Below are positions 6,588 through 14,670 of a stretch of DNA of 15,426 bases, one piece after another (position 1 is the first letter of the stretch; every line of letters begins with the position of its first letter). This DNA comes from Paludibacter sp. UBA5753 (GTDB taxonomy: Bacteria > Bacteroidota > Bacteroidia > Bacteroidales > Paludibacteraceae), in contig DIFH01000016.1 in assembly GCA_002427615.1 (NCBI GenBank), forward strand, positions 23,625 through 39,050, in the 5' to 3' direction. The position numbers and the translations under genes are program-made. The notes under the pieces are model-generated. The model was given only the letters and a program-made list of their open reading frames with translations, was not told the DNA's origin and made no database searches.

Positions 6588-7697
6588 ATGCCAATAGATA
6601 GAATACATATCAAAAACTTCAAGTCAATCAGAGACTCAGGAGACATCCACATCAAACCAATCAATATTTTAATTGGGGCAAATGGAGTAGGTAAAAGTAA
6701 TTTTATCTCATTTTTCAAGATGCTAAATAGCCTATCTAAAAAACGCCTGGGTTTTTATGTGGCTGATAATGGTTATGAAAATAGCTTGTTATATTTTGGA
6801 AGAAAAAAATCAAAGTCAATGGAGGGAAGTATTGTATTTAAACCTGAAGGTAAAAACACCAACAATCGCTATGATTTCAAGTTAGTGCCAAAAAAACAAT
6901 CCACTGGTTTTTATTTTGAGAGAGATGAAGGAGGATTTAATTCCTTTGCAAAAGGCAATAATGAATCCTGGAGTTTTGAAGATTTGGGAGGTAAAGGAAA
7001 AGAAGAAAGCGGTATATCGGAAAATGGAATGGATAGAGCAGGATTTTTAAGAGAGTATTTTGATAGTTTTAATGTGTTTCATTTTCACGACACAAGTTCT
7101 AATTCGGCTTTAAAACAACCAAGTAAAACTTTAGATTACAAATACTTAAAACCAGATGGAAGTAACCTTGCTGCATTTCTTTATAAAATAAAAGACACGC
7201 ACCCAAAACATTTCAAAATGATTGAATATACCATCAGTTCAGTCGCACCATTTTTTGAAAAATTTGATTTATTACCTGATGACAAAAACCCGGATGTTAT
7301 TTTCTTGAATTGGCTGGAAAAGGGTTCTGATGAATATTTCAATGCGCATCATTTATCAGATGGAACTTTGCGTTTTATTGCACTAACAACATTGCTTTTA
7401 CAACCGGTTTTGCCAAGCACCATCATTTTAGACGAACCTGAATTAGGGCTTCATCCCTTTGGTATTGCAAAATTAGCGGGAATGATAAAAAAAGCTTCCG
7501 TACAATCGCAAATTATCATTGCAACTCAATCTGTAAATCTTGTAAATGAGTTTTCGGCTGATGATATCATTGTAGTTAACAGAGAGGATAATCAAACCGT
7601 ATTCAAAAGACAATCCGAAGAATCGCTCAAAACCTGGCTGGAAGATTATTCGATAGGTGAATTATGGGAGAAAAATGTAATTGGAGGCAGATTATGA
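6588..7697 (+). CDS. AAA-family ATPase (AAA_21 / SMC-ABC-like), partner of the DUF4276 protein
   Basis: A 369-residue ATPase of the RecF/SMC-like class. It opens with the typical IDRIHIKNFKSIRD strand, then Walker A GANGVGKSN (30-38). There is an ABC-type signature SDGTLRF (257-263) and Walker B IILDEPELGLHP (D282, E283 catalytic), followed by IIIATQSVNLVNEF, the conserved switch region of OLD-type ATPases. It carries no nuclease domain of its own. It starts 2 bp after the mod stop and overlaps the DUF4276 gene by ATGA, so the two are surely co-translated. A single 60-bp sample at 6781 is 27% GC, and the gene has none of the palindromic insertions that litter mod. The likely role is the sensor/motor of a two-protein effector; the substrate is unknown. 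Confidence 0.88.
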   Translation: MPIDRIHIKNFKSIRDSGDIHIKPINILIGANGVGKSNFISFFKMLNSLSKKRLGFYVADNGYENSLLYFGRKKSKSMEGSIVFKPEGKNTNNRYDFKLVPKKQSTGFYFERDEGGFNSFAKGNNESWSFEDLGGKGKEESGISENGMDRAGFLREYFDSFNVFHFHDTSSNSALKQPSKTLDYKYLKPDGSNLAAFLYKIKDTHPKHFKMIEYTISSVAPFFEKFDLLPDDKNPDVIFLNWLEKGSDEYFNAHHLSDGTLRFIALTTLLLQPVLPSTIILDEPELGLHPFGIAKLAGMIKKASVQSQIIIATQSVNLVNEFSADDIIVVNREDNQTVFKRQSEESLKTWLEDYSIGELWEKNVIGGRL

Positions 7698-8362
7698 TGA
7701 GGGCTATTTACATCATTTGCGAAGGGCAAACAGAAGAAGAGTTTGTAAATGGAATATTGAGGCCCTATTTCAATACACATCAAATTTATGATGTACGCCC
7801 TATATTAATGTCCACCAGTAAAGGTCACAAAGGAGGTGATATTAAATATGACCGACTGAAATTCAATATTGAAAGGTTATTGCATAGCGAACAAGATATA
7901 TTGGTAACAACTTTTATAGACTTTTTTAGGTTAAAAAGTGATTTCCCTAAATTTGAATCTGCACTGCAAAAGCAAAATAAAATTGAAAGAGTTGATTTTC
8001 TGGAGCAAGCTTTGGCAGATGCAATAAATAATCCTCGATTTATTCCGTACATTCAGATACACGAATTTGAAGGGCTGTTATTTGCTGCTAAAGATGGATT
8101 CGAGTTTTTGCCTGATTTAAAACAAGCCAACCTAAACAAGCTTTTATTGGCAGTTGTTGAAAAAGAAAATCCTGAGGAATTGAATGACGGAGCGTTAACA
8201 GCACCTTCCAAAAGATTAGAGCAATTAATTCCAGGGTTTGATAAAAACAAACCTTTTTATGGAGGATTAATAGCTGAAGTAAATACAATTCAAGCTATTT
8301 TAAAAAGGTGTATCAGATTTAATAATTGGGTAGAAACATTAATTGAAAAAGTAAAAGAATGA
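7694..8362 (+). CDS. DUF4276 protein (TOPRIM-like), putative nuclease partner of the ATPase
   Basis: A 222-residue protein. The N-terminal CEGQTEEEFV motif (E10, E14) resembles the first glutamate motif of TOPRIM domains. VTTFIDFFRL follows (71-80, with D76), and then IQIHEFEGLLFA (121-131, H123, E124, E126), the hallmark of DUF4276. Known family knowledge stops at an association with ATPases and defence loci; a metal-dependent nuclease role is inferred from the acidic motifs. I place the start at ATG 7694: it gives an ATGA overlap with the ATPase stop, sits 6 bp after GGAGG at 7683-7687, and begins immediately before the conserved RAIYIICEG strand. A second ATG at 7697 is equally possible. 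An upstream extension to 7664 lies within the ATPase and is not needed. It overlaps res by ATGA at 8359-8362. Confidence 0.85.
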   Translation: MMRAIYIICEGQTEEEFVNGILRPYFNTHQIYDVRPILMSTSKGHKGGDIKYDRLKFNIERLLHSEQDILVTTFIDFFRLKSDFPKFESALQKQNKIERVDFLEQALADAINNPRFIPYIQIHEFEGLLFAAKDGFEFLPDLKQANLNKLLLAVVEKENPEELNDGALTAPSKRLEQLIPGFDKNKPFYGGLIAEVNTIQAILKRCIRFNNWVETLIEKVKE

Positions 8363-11040
8363 AGTTAACGTTCGAATCCAATCTCAATTATCAGCATGAA
8401 GCCATAAAATCCATCACGGATTTGTTTGAAGGGCAACCATTGGAAGATTCTATTTTGGAATTTAACCTAAAGGAAGAAGGCGCTTTAAACCTGATAAATG
8501 GCGTTAGCAATAACCTTATTTTATCGGAGGAACAAATCCTTACCAATCTGCAAAGCATTCAAGCCCGCAATGATATATTCCCCTCCTCTGGAGGGGTGTC
8601 CGAAGGACGGGGTGGTTTAATTAACGGTATGCACTTTTCGGTGGAAATGGAAACAGGCACAGGAAAAACGTATGTGTATCTGCGTACCATTTATGAACTG
8701 AATAAATTGTATGGTTTCAAAAAGTTTGTGATTGTTGTGCCTTCGGTGGCTATTCGTGAAGGCGTTTTGAAAAATCTGGAAATCACCCACGAGCATTTCC
8801 AAACACTTTACGACAATGTGCCTGTAAATTTTCAGGTGTACGACAGTACCAAAGTTTCCACTTTGAGAGGTTTTGCAACTACCAACAACATTGAAGTATT
8901 GGTCATCAATATTGATTCATTTGCCAAAGACGAAAACATTATCAATAAACCCAACGATAAACTCAACGGACAAAAACCGGTTGAGTTTATTCAAGCTGTC
9001 AATCCAATTGTCATTGTGGACGAGCCGCAAAATATGGAAACCGAAAAGCGCATTGCAGCTATTGACAACTTGAAAGCACTTTGTACGCTTCGCTATTCTG
9101 CAACACACAGAAACCTATACAACCTTACATACAGTCTAAACCCTGTAAAAGCCTATGATTTAGGATTGGTAAAACAAATTGAGGTGGATTCTATCATGGA
9201 AGAAAACGCCTATAATGATGCTTTTGTTTCGGTAGAATCAATCACAGCTACAAAAACCAAAGTAACGGCCAAAGTTTCCATAAACAGCAACGAAAACGGC
9301 GGAGTTAAAAAGAAAACCCTAACCGTAAAAGTTGGAGATGATTTATACAAACTTTCCAACGAAAGAGAAATTTATGCAGAAGGCTATATCATTGAGGAAA
9401 TTGATGCAGTAAACCAGTGTATTTCAATTTCAAACGGAAACTTACTTTACAAAGGCAACAGCCAGGGCGGACTAACAGACGAAGTAATGAAGTTTCAAAT
9501 CCGCAAGACCATTGAAGAACATTTGAAGAAAGAAAAGCGCCTGAACAAATTAGGTATCAAAGTTTTGTCGCTCTTCTTCATTGACAAGGTGGCCAATTAC
9601 CGGGCTTACGATTCAGCAGGAAATCCTGTAAAAGGAAAGTTTGCTGAATGGTTTGAAGAAATTTACCAGGAATATATGTCGAAACCAACTTTTAAAGAGT
9701 TGGATAAATTTTCCGTTGACGAAATACACAACGGTTATTTTTCGCAAGACAGCAAAGGAAAAGTAAAAGACACTTCAGGCGAAACCAAAGCGGATGACGA
9801 CACTTACAGCTTGATAATGAAAGACAAAGAAAAATTGTTGGGATTAGACAATTCTTTGCGTTTCATTTTTTCACATTCTGCACTTCGTGAAGGTTGGGAC
9901 AACCCGAATGTATTTCAGATTTGTACCTTAAACGAAACCAAGTCAGACATAAAAAAACGTCAGGAAATTGGCAGAGGTCTGCGTTTGGCAGTTGACCAAA
10001 CAGGAAAACGAACCTACGACCAAAACATAAACCGCTTAACTGTTATTGCCAATGAAGCCTATGACGATTTTGCCAAAACTTTACAAAAAGAAATTGAAGA
10101 CGATTGCGGAGTTGCATTTACAGGCAGAATCAAAAACAAAAGAGAGCGAACCGCTATCAAATACCGCAAAGGTTTTGAAGCCGACCCGAAATTCCTGGCT
10201 ATTTGGGAAAAACTGAAAAAGAAAACCACTTACAGGGTAGATTACAAGACAGACGAGTTAATTACTTTGGCTGCAAAAGCCATAAAAGATTTGCCTGAAA
10301 TTACATCGCCTTCTATTCGTTCTACAAAGATTGGAATTACAATGACTGATGAAGGAGTTGGCACAATGTACGCAGGTGACAAAGTAGAATCTTATGGCGG
10401 TTACTCCTGGAAAATTCCTGATGTTTTGGGCTACATTCAAAACAAAACAGAATTAACGCGTTCCACCATTGAAGAAATATTGAGTAAGTCGGGCAGAATA
10501 GTAGATATTATTATCAATCCACAATTGTTTTTAGATTTGGCTACAACCGCTATAAAACGGACTTTGTATGATTTAATGATTGACGGAATCAAATATCAAA
10601 AAATCGGAGGTTCGGAATACGAAATGGCTTTGTTTGAAGCTCAGGAGTTGGAAGTTTATTTGAACGACTTTTCATTCATAGTTTCAGACCCTTCAAAAAC
10701 TATTTATTCAGCATTTGTGCCTTTGGATTCAGGAGTTGAAAGCAAGTTTGCAAAAGACTGTGAAACCAGCGACCAGATAAAATTCTATTTCAAATTACCA
10801 AATTGGTTTAAAATCCCCACGCCGATAGGAAATTACAATCCTGATTGGGCCTTGGTATTTGAAGACGACAAGAAAATTTATTTTGTAGCTGAAACCAAAG
10901 ACACAGGCACACCACAAGTTGACTTATCAAAACTTAGTGGAGACGAACAAATGAAAATTAAGTGTGGTAAAGCTCATTTTAATGAATTCTCAGACTTGGA
11001 ATATAAAGTAGTTAACAAAGTAGGACAATTGATCGAATAG
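8359..11040 (+). CDS. res: Type III restriction-modification helicase-endonuclease Res
   Basis: The ATP-dependent translocating endonuclease subunit; with Mod it cleaves DNA having unmodified sites. The 893-residue protein carries superfamily 2 motifs in order: Walker A ETGTGKT (98-104), DEPQ box (221-224), SATH, EGWDNPNVFQI and motif VI RQEIGRGLR (534-542). A C-terminal PD-(D/E)XK nuclease follows, with D829 in NPDWALVFE and E845-T-K847 in YFVAETK. Length is normal for the family. The start ATG overlaps the DUF4276 stop. One palindromic repeat (8578-8619) is read in frame as FPSSGGVSEGRGGL at residues 74-87, just ahead of the Walker A region. All key motifs are intact, so restriction activity is plausible. 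Confidence 0.95.
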   Translation: MKLTFESNLNYQHEAIKSITDLFEGQPLEDSILEFNLKEEGALNLINGVSNNLILSEEQILTNLQSIQARNDIFPSSGGVSEGRGGLINGMHFSVEMETGTGKTYVYLRTIYELNKLYGFKKFVIVVPSVAIREGVLKNLEITHEHFQTLYDNVPVNFQVYDSTKVSTLRGFATTNNIEVLVINIDSFAKDENIINKPNDKLNGQKPVEFIQAVNPIVIVDEPQNMETEKRIAAIDNLKALCTLRYSATHRNLYNLTYSLNPVKAYDLGLVKQIEVDSIMEENAYNDAFVSVESITATKTKVTAKVSINSNENGGVKKKTLTVKVGDDLYKLSNEREIYAEGYIIEEIDAVNQCISISNGNLLYKGNSQGGLTDEVMKFQIRKTIEEHLKKEKRLNKLGIKVLSLFFIDKVANYRAYDSAGNPVKGKFAEWFEEIYQEYMSKPTFKELDKFSVDEIHNGYFSQDSKGKVKDTSGETKADDDTYSLIMKDKEKLLGLDNSLRFIFSHSALREGWDNPNVFQICTLNETKSDIKKRQEIGRGLRLAVDQTGKRTYDQNINRLTVIANEAYDDFAKTLQKEIEDDCGVAFTGRIKNKRERTAIKYRKGFEADPKFLAIWEKLKKKTTYRVDYKTDELITLAAKAIKDLPEITSPSIRSTKIGITMTDEGVGTMYAGDKVESYGGYSWKIPDVLGYIQNKTELTRSTIEEILSKSGRIVDIIINPQLFLDLATTAIKRTLYDLMIDGIKYQKIGGSEYEMALFEAQELEVYLNDFSFIVSDPSKTIYSAFVPLDSGVESKFAKDCETSDQIKFYFKLPNWFKIPTPIGNYNPDWALVFEDDKKIYFVAETKDTGTPQVDLSKLSGDEQMKIKCGKAHFNEFSDLEYKVVNKVGQLIE
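8578..8619 (+). repeat. In-frame palindromic repeat copy 7 (in res)
   Basis: A 42-bp unit encoding FPSSGGVSEGRGGL with the second stem GTCC-GAA-GGAC, nearly identical to copy 2 in mod (5671). It lies in the linker between the N-terminal segment and the helicase Walker A region of Res. Confidence 0.92.
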
Positions 11041-11203
11041 CCAACGCTTCGTAGTCAAGCACATTGGCTGGTCGCTCACAAAAGCCAACACACGACCAAA
11101 ACCAGCCAAAGTCTTGCAAATTTAATCAAAAGCATCAAAACCTGGGGAATCGGTTCACCTTTCGGCGAGGCGAAACCCGAAGTTGCGCCCCAACTTTCAG
11201 GAT
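11041..11203. other. Structured non-coding spacer after res
   Basis: No convincing gene. TTGGCTGGT (11064-11072) is perfectly inverted at ACCAGCCAA (11101-11109). An inner pair GGTCG (11070-11074) / CGACC (11093-11097) and a competing AGCCAA (11083-11088) allow alternative hairpins. There is no T-run after them, so a simple terminator is not supported. Further right, TTTCG-GCGAGG-CGAAA (11160-11175) is a small hairpin. The stretch probably marks the right edge of the restriction cluster. Confidence 0.45.
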
Positions 11204-11234
11204 TTTGAAATCCGACCGATTAGCCGTATTTTTG
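11204..11234 (+). promoter_or_regulatory. Promoter for the ModF-like gene, Bacteroidetes type
   Basis: TTTG at 11204-11207, a 19-bp spacer, then TATTTTTG at 11227-11234, an exact fit to TTTG-N19-TAnnTTTG. The chosen ATG is 36 bp downstream. This promoter lies inside the longer open frame that begins at 11183 and argues against using that earlier start. Confidence 0.75.
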
Positions 11235-11269
11235 CGTCAAATTCAAAAAAAAACGACAAATCCGGCAAA

Positions 11270-12517
11270 ATGAATCATTTCCCCAACATAGGCCTCTATC
11301 TTTCCAATACTTCGAATAAAAACCTTATTCTGAAACAAATTATAGAAAATAAATTTCTGCACGAACATATCAATTTAAGTCCGTTGCAGGGAGTTCTTTA
11401 TTCTTCCATAACCATCGACCGAATGATTGATGAGGAGTTGCGCCACGACCATATTCTGATCCGCACCAATGAAAATGAAGCCTTACAAACCATGTCGAGC
11501 GGACAACAAAAAAAGGCGCTGCTATCCTACCTGATTGCTCAAAAGCCTCAATACATGATACTTGACGATGTGTACAGCAATGTAGATAAAGAAACGCAAA
11601 GCTCAATAACCGGAACTTTAAACGATTTAGCCGAAAACACCTTACTCATTCAGCTTTTTTTCAGAAAACGTGATTTATTACCCTGCATCGAAAAGGTTTT
11701 GAGCGTGAACGGAAACAACGAAATTATAAAAGATGAAGATGCTGACTCGTTTCGCAGGGCACAATCACAGGACCTAAACCCGCATTTTTTCAGGTTGCCG
11801 CAGGGATATGCCGAAAATCATACCGATACCGATCCGCTGATCGAACTCCGTGCCGTATCGGTTCATTACGCCGAGAAACAAGTATTAAACAATGTAAACT
11901 GGATCATACGTAAAGGGGAATTCTGGCAATTGACGGGACCAAACGGCGCAGGGAAAAGCACTTTGATTTCTATGATTACCGGTGATAATCCCAAGGCTTA
12001 CGGTCAGAATATGATGCTTTTCGGACGGAAAAAAGGTTCGGGTGAATCTATTTGGGACATCAAACGGCAAATCGGTTATTTCACACCGGACATGATTCAT
12101 CAATTTACGCGCGTCGACACGGTGGAAAATATGATTATCTCTGGACTCAACGATTCGGTCGGACTTTATATCGAACCATCGGATTTACAAAAGGACATTG
12201 CCCGCGGCTGGCTCGACATGCTGGGCGCTTCGTTCCGCAACAGGACTTTTCAAAACCTCTCGCTCGGCCAGCAACGTATGGTGATGGTGGCGCGCGCCAT
12301 GGTGAAACATCCGCCGCTGCTTATCCTCGACGAACCAACCATCGAACTCGACGACGCAAACAGTCGCCTTTTTATCGACATGGTAAAAGCCATTGCTTCC
12401 GAAAAACAAATTGCTATTATTTATGTTTCGCATCGCGACGAGGAAAATTTACAGCCGGATAAAATCTTCGAACTTGTAAAAACCGAAAGCGGATATACAG
12501 GTACGGTGAGGAAATAA
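11270..12517 (+). CDS. modF: ModF/PhrA-like tandem ABC ATPase
   Basis: A soluble protein with two ABC ATPase halves and no membrane segment. The C-terminal half is complete: Walker A GPNGAGKST (223-231), signature LSLGQQR (330-336), Walker B LLILDEPTIELD (D354, E355) and a switch histidine in VSHRDEE. The GDNPKAYGQ...LFGRKKGSGESIWDIKRQIGY region is diagnostic of E. coli ModF/PhrA. The N-terminal half keeps a signature (SSGQQKK, 76-82) and a Walker B ending in DD (99-100), but no Walker A can be found, so only one ATP site looks complete. At 415 residues it is shorter than E. coli ModF (490); the missing part corresponds to the first Walker A area. The start at 11270 fits the promoter. The cellular role is not established; no molybdate transporter genes are adjacent. 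Confidence 0.82.
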   Translation: MNHFPNIGLYLSNTSNKNLILKQIIENKFLHEHINLSPLQGVLYSSITIDRMIDEELRHDHILIRTNENEALQTMSSGQQKKALLSYLIAQKPQYMILDDVYSNVDKETQSSITGTLNDLAENTLLIQLFFRKRDLLPCIEKVLSVNGNNEIIKDEDADSFRRAQSQDLNPHFFRLPQGYAENHTDTDPLIELRAVSVHYAEKQVLNNVNWIIRKGEFWQLTGPNGAGKSTLISMITGDNPKAYGQNMMLFGRKKGSGESIWDIKRQIGYFTPDMIHQFTRVDTVENMIISGLNDSVGLYIEPSDLQKDIARGWLDMLGASFRNRTFQNLSLGQQRMVMVARAMVKHPPLLILDEPTIELDDANSRLFIDMVKAIASEKQIAIIYVSHRDEENLQPDKIFELVKTESGYTGTVRK

Positions 12518-12650
12518 ATGTACTCCTCACCCGTCATCCGACAGCTGGCAGAAGTTTTTTAGACGTCTTAAATTGTAAAGAACGGTTTAAAACTTACCTT
12601 CTTCGCCTTTTTCAGTAAATTTAAAGGGCATCGCTTTCTGCATTTTTTTG

Positions 12651-12658
12651 TACTTTTG
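12651..12658 (+). promoter_or_regulatory. Probable -7 box for sufS
   Basis: TACTTTTG matches TAnnTTTG and lies 35 bp before the sufS ATG. No TTTG is found at the ideal -33 distance. The remaining spacer from 12518 shows no other recognisable feature. Confidence 0.5.
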
Positions 12659-12693
12659 CAAAACAAAAGCATACTGCAATCAGTTTCATAAAC

Positions 12694-13917
12694 ATGAACA
12701 CAGAAAAGATAGAACAAATACGGGCAGATTTTCCTATTCTGACCGAAAAAATATACAATAAACAGCTGATTTACTTCGACAACGCCGCAACAACACAAAA
12801 ACCTCGCTGCGTTGTTGAAAAAATCGAACAAGGTTATTATCATCTGAATGCCAATATCCATCGCGGCGTTCATTACCTGAGCCAAAAAGCCACTGAAGCA
12901 CACGAAGTTGCCCGTAAATCGGTTGCCGAATTTTTGGGAGCCGGCAAACAGGAGGAAATCATTTTTACACGTGGCACTACCGAAGCCATCAATCTCGTGG
13001 CATTTTCGTTTGGCGAAGCTTTCTGTAAAGCGGGCGATGAAGTGATTGTTTCGGTCATGGAGCATCATTCCAATATTGTGCCCTGGCAAATGCTTTGCGA
13101 GCGCAAAAGCATGACACTGCGCGTAATTCCAATGAACGAAAAGGGCGAATTGGAAATGGAAGCCTATAAATCGTTACTGAACGAGCGCACAAAAATAGTT
13201 TCGGTAACGCATGTTTCTAATGTTTTGGGAACAATCAATCCGGTTCGGGAAATCATTCGACTGGCACACGAAAAAAACATCCCGGTTTTGGTAGATGGCG
13301 CGCAGGCAGTTCCACACATCAAGGTGAATGTTATTGATCTGGATGCTGATTTTTATGTTTTTTCAGGGCATAAAATTTATGGTCCGACGGGTATCGGGGC
13401 GCTTTACGGCAAGGAAAAATGGTTGAATGCCATTCCGCCTTATCAGGGCGGAGGCGAAATGATTGCCACCGTAACTTTCGAAAAAACAACTTACAACGAA
13501 TTGCCTTTCAAATTCGAAGCCGGGACGCCTGATTATATCGGTTCAACGGCTATGGCTGAAGCGTTGCGTTATGTACAGGAAATCGGCATCGACGAAATTG
13601 CCGCTTACGAACATGAACTGACTGAATATGCCACACACCGTTTGCTCGAAATTGAGAATATGCGTATTATCGGAACGGCCCGAGAAAAAAGTTCGGTCGT
13701 TTCGTTCCTGGTTGGGAATATTCATCCTTACGACATTGGCATGTTGCTCGACAAACTGGGCATTGCCGTTCGTACCGGACATCATTGCGCCCAACCGCTG
13801 ATTGATTCGCTTGGCATTCCGGGAACTGTTCGCGCTTCGTTTGCCTTTTATAATACCAAAGAAGAAATCGATATTTTTATCGAAGCTCTGAAAAGGGTGG
13901 CGGGGATGCTGAGTTAG
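12694..13917 (+). CDS. sufS: Cysteine desulfurase SufS, class II
   Basis: A PLP enzyme that takes sulfur from cysteine for Fe-S cluster assembly. The 407-residue protein shows the PLP lysine K227 in FSGHKIYGPTG, the substrate-site region TRGTTEAIN and EHHSN, and the active-site C365 in RTGHHCAQPL. The short RTGHHCAQ loop and the C-terminal RASFAFYNTKEEIDIFIEAL are typical of SufS rather than IscS. Length matches E. coli SufS (406). It lies 123 bp ahead of sufE on the same strand; the pair would work together, with SufE accepting the persulfide. The SufBCD scaffold genes are not in this window. Confidence 0.95.
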   Translation: MNTEKIEQIRADFPILTEKIYNKQLIYFDNAATTQKPRCVVEKIEQGYYHLNANIHRGVHYLSQKATEAHEVARKSVAEFLGAGKQEEIIFTRGTTEAINLVAFSFGEAFCKAGDEVIVSVMEHHSNIVPWQMLCERKSMTLRVIPMNEKGELEMEAYKSLLNERTKIVSVTHVSNVLGTINPVREIIRLAHEKNIPVLVDGAQAVPHIKVNVIDLDADFYVFSGHKIYGPTGIGALYGKEKWLNAIPPYQGGGEMIATVTFEKTTYNELPFKFEAGTPDYIGSTAMAEALRYVQEIGIDEIAAYEHELTEYATHRLLEIENMRIIGTAREKSSVVSFLVGNIHPYDIGMLLDKLGIAVRTGHHCAQPLIDSLGIPGTVRASFAFYNTKEEIDIFIEALKRVAGMLS

Positions 13918-13980
13918 AATCAAGAACCAAGAACCAAGAACCAAGAGCCAAGAACCAAGAATCAAGAATCAAGAACCAGG
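13918..13980. repeat. Heptanucleotide tandem repeat, about nine units
   Basis: Nine 7-bp units of the form AACCAAG begin directly after the sufS stop codon. Variants AATCAAG (units 1, 7, 8), AGCCAAG (unit 5) and AACCAGG (unit 9) occur. It is in the sufS-sufE spacer and non-coding, so slippage could change the spacer length but not a protein. Confidence 0.9.
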
Positions 13981-14040
13981 ATATTAGACTTTTGACATTA
14001 TTCCTGTTACTTTTAACTTTATAAACTTTACAAATTAAAT

Positions 14041-14463
14041 ATGACAATAAACGAAATTCAGGACGAGATTATTGATGAATTCAGTCAGTTTGATGATTGG
14101 ATGGATAAATACGCGTTATTAATCGATTTGGGAAACTCGCTCGAACCGCTTGAAGAAAAGCACAAAACGCCGCAAAATATAATCGAAGGTTGCCAGAGCC
14201 GCGTGTGGTTGAATGCAGAATACAACAATGGCATTATTACCTATCAGGGCGAAAGTGACGCGATATTGGTAAAAGGAATTGTTTCGTTACTGATTCATGT
14301 AATGTCAGGACATACACCCGACGAAATACTGAACACCGAACTTTATTTTATTGACAGGATCGGCTTGAAAGAACATCTCTCTCCCACCCGCTCCAACGGT
14401 TTAGTGGCTATGGTCAAGCAAATGAAAATGTACGCATTGGCGTTCAAGGCAAAAAATAATTAG
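14041..14463 (+). CDS. sufE: SufE family sulfur acceptor protein
   Basis: Accepts persulfide sulfur from SufS and hands it to the SufBCD scaffold, stimulating the desulfurase. The 140-residue protein has the SufE signature NIIEGCQSRVWL with the acceptor cysteine C51, and the GIVSLLIHVMSGHTPDEIL helix pair typical of the family. The length matches the E. coli protein (138). It follows sufS in the same direction with a 123-bp spacer that holds the heptamer repeat, so it may have its own promoter or be in a loose operon. Confidence 0.95.
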   Translation: MTINEIQDEIIDEFSQFDDWMDKYALLIDLGNSLEPLEEKHKTPQNIIEGCQSRVWLNAEYNNGIITYQGESDAILVKGIVSLLIHVMSGHTPDEILNTELYFIDRIGLKEHLSPTRSNGLVAMVKQMKMYALAFKAKNN

Positions 14464-14509
14464 CCTTGAAGCATTCCTAAAAATACTATTGCTGAAATCC
14501 AGCTATTTA

Positions 14510-14537
14510 TGGGTTTACTCTTTTCAATTTAAACCCA
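14510..14537. terminator. Possible hairpin after sufE
   Basis: TGGGTTT (14510-14516) is perfectly inverted at AAACCCA (14531-14537) with a 14-base AT-rich loop, 47 bp after the sufE stop. There is no following T-run, so intrinsic termination is only a possibility. Confidence 0.25.
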
Positions 14538-14577
14538 AAATCACCTGCTTTCATAGATATTTAACTGTTTAGTGGAT

Positions 14578-14596
14578 ATTCCGGCGATACTGACCA
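14578..14596 (-). repeat. IS21 terminal repeat, outer copy
   Basis: ATTCCGGCGATACTGACCA. It differs at one position from the inner copy at 14610-14628 and lies 32 bp away, as expected for the repeated transposase binding sites at IS21-family ends. Confidence 0.8.
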
Positions 14597-14609
14597 CTTT
14601 TTTTGTTAA

Positions 14610-14628
14610 ATTCCGGTGATACTGACCA
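14610..14628 (-). repeat. IS21 terminal repeat, inner copy
   Basis: ATTCCGGTGATACTGACCA, one mismatch to the outer copy. It lies 42 bp beyond the istB stop codon. Confidence 0.8.
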
Positions 14629-14670
14629 TCCCTTAGGTTTTGAATCAAAAAACACAATCGACTGACAAAA

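Noticed and set aside
7664..7693. Earlier start for the DUF4276 gene
   Set aside because: The ten extra residues lie in the ATPase coding region; ATG 7694 has a GGAGG site at proper spacing and an ATGA overlap, as does the next gene.
11183..11269. Extended N-terminus of the ModF-like protein starting at ATG 11183
   Set aside because: A full Bacteroidetes promoter (11204-11234) lies inside this extension, and the extra 29 residues show no ABC similarity; ATG 11270 is preferred.
12568..13089. A 173-codon minus-strand open frame opposite the start of sufS
   Set aside because: Shadow of the well-supported sufS frame; no start context or domain of its own.
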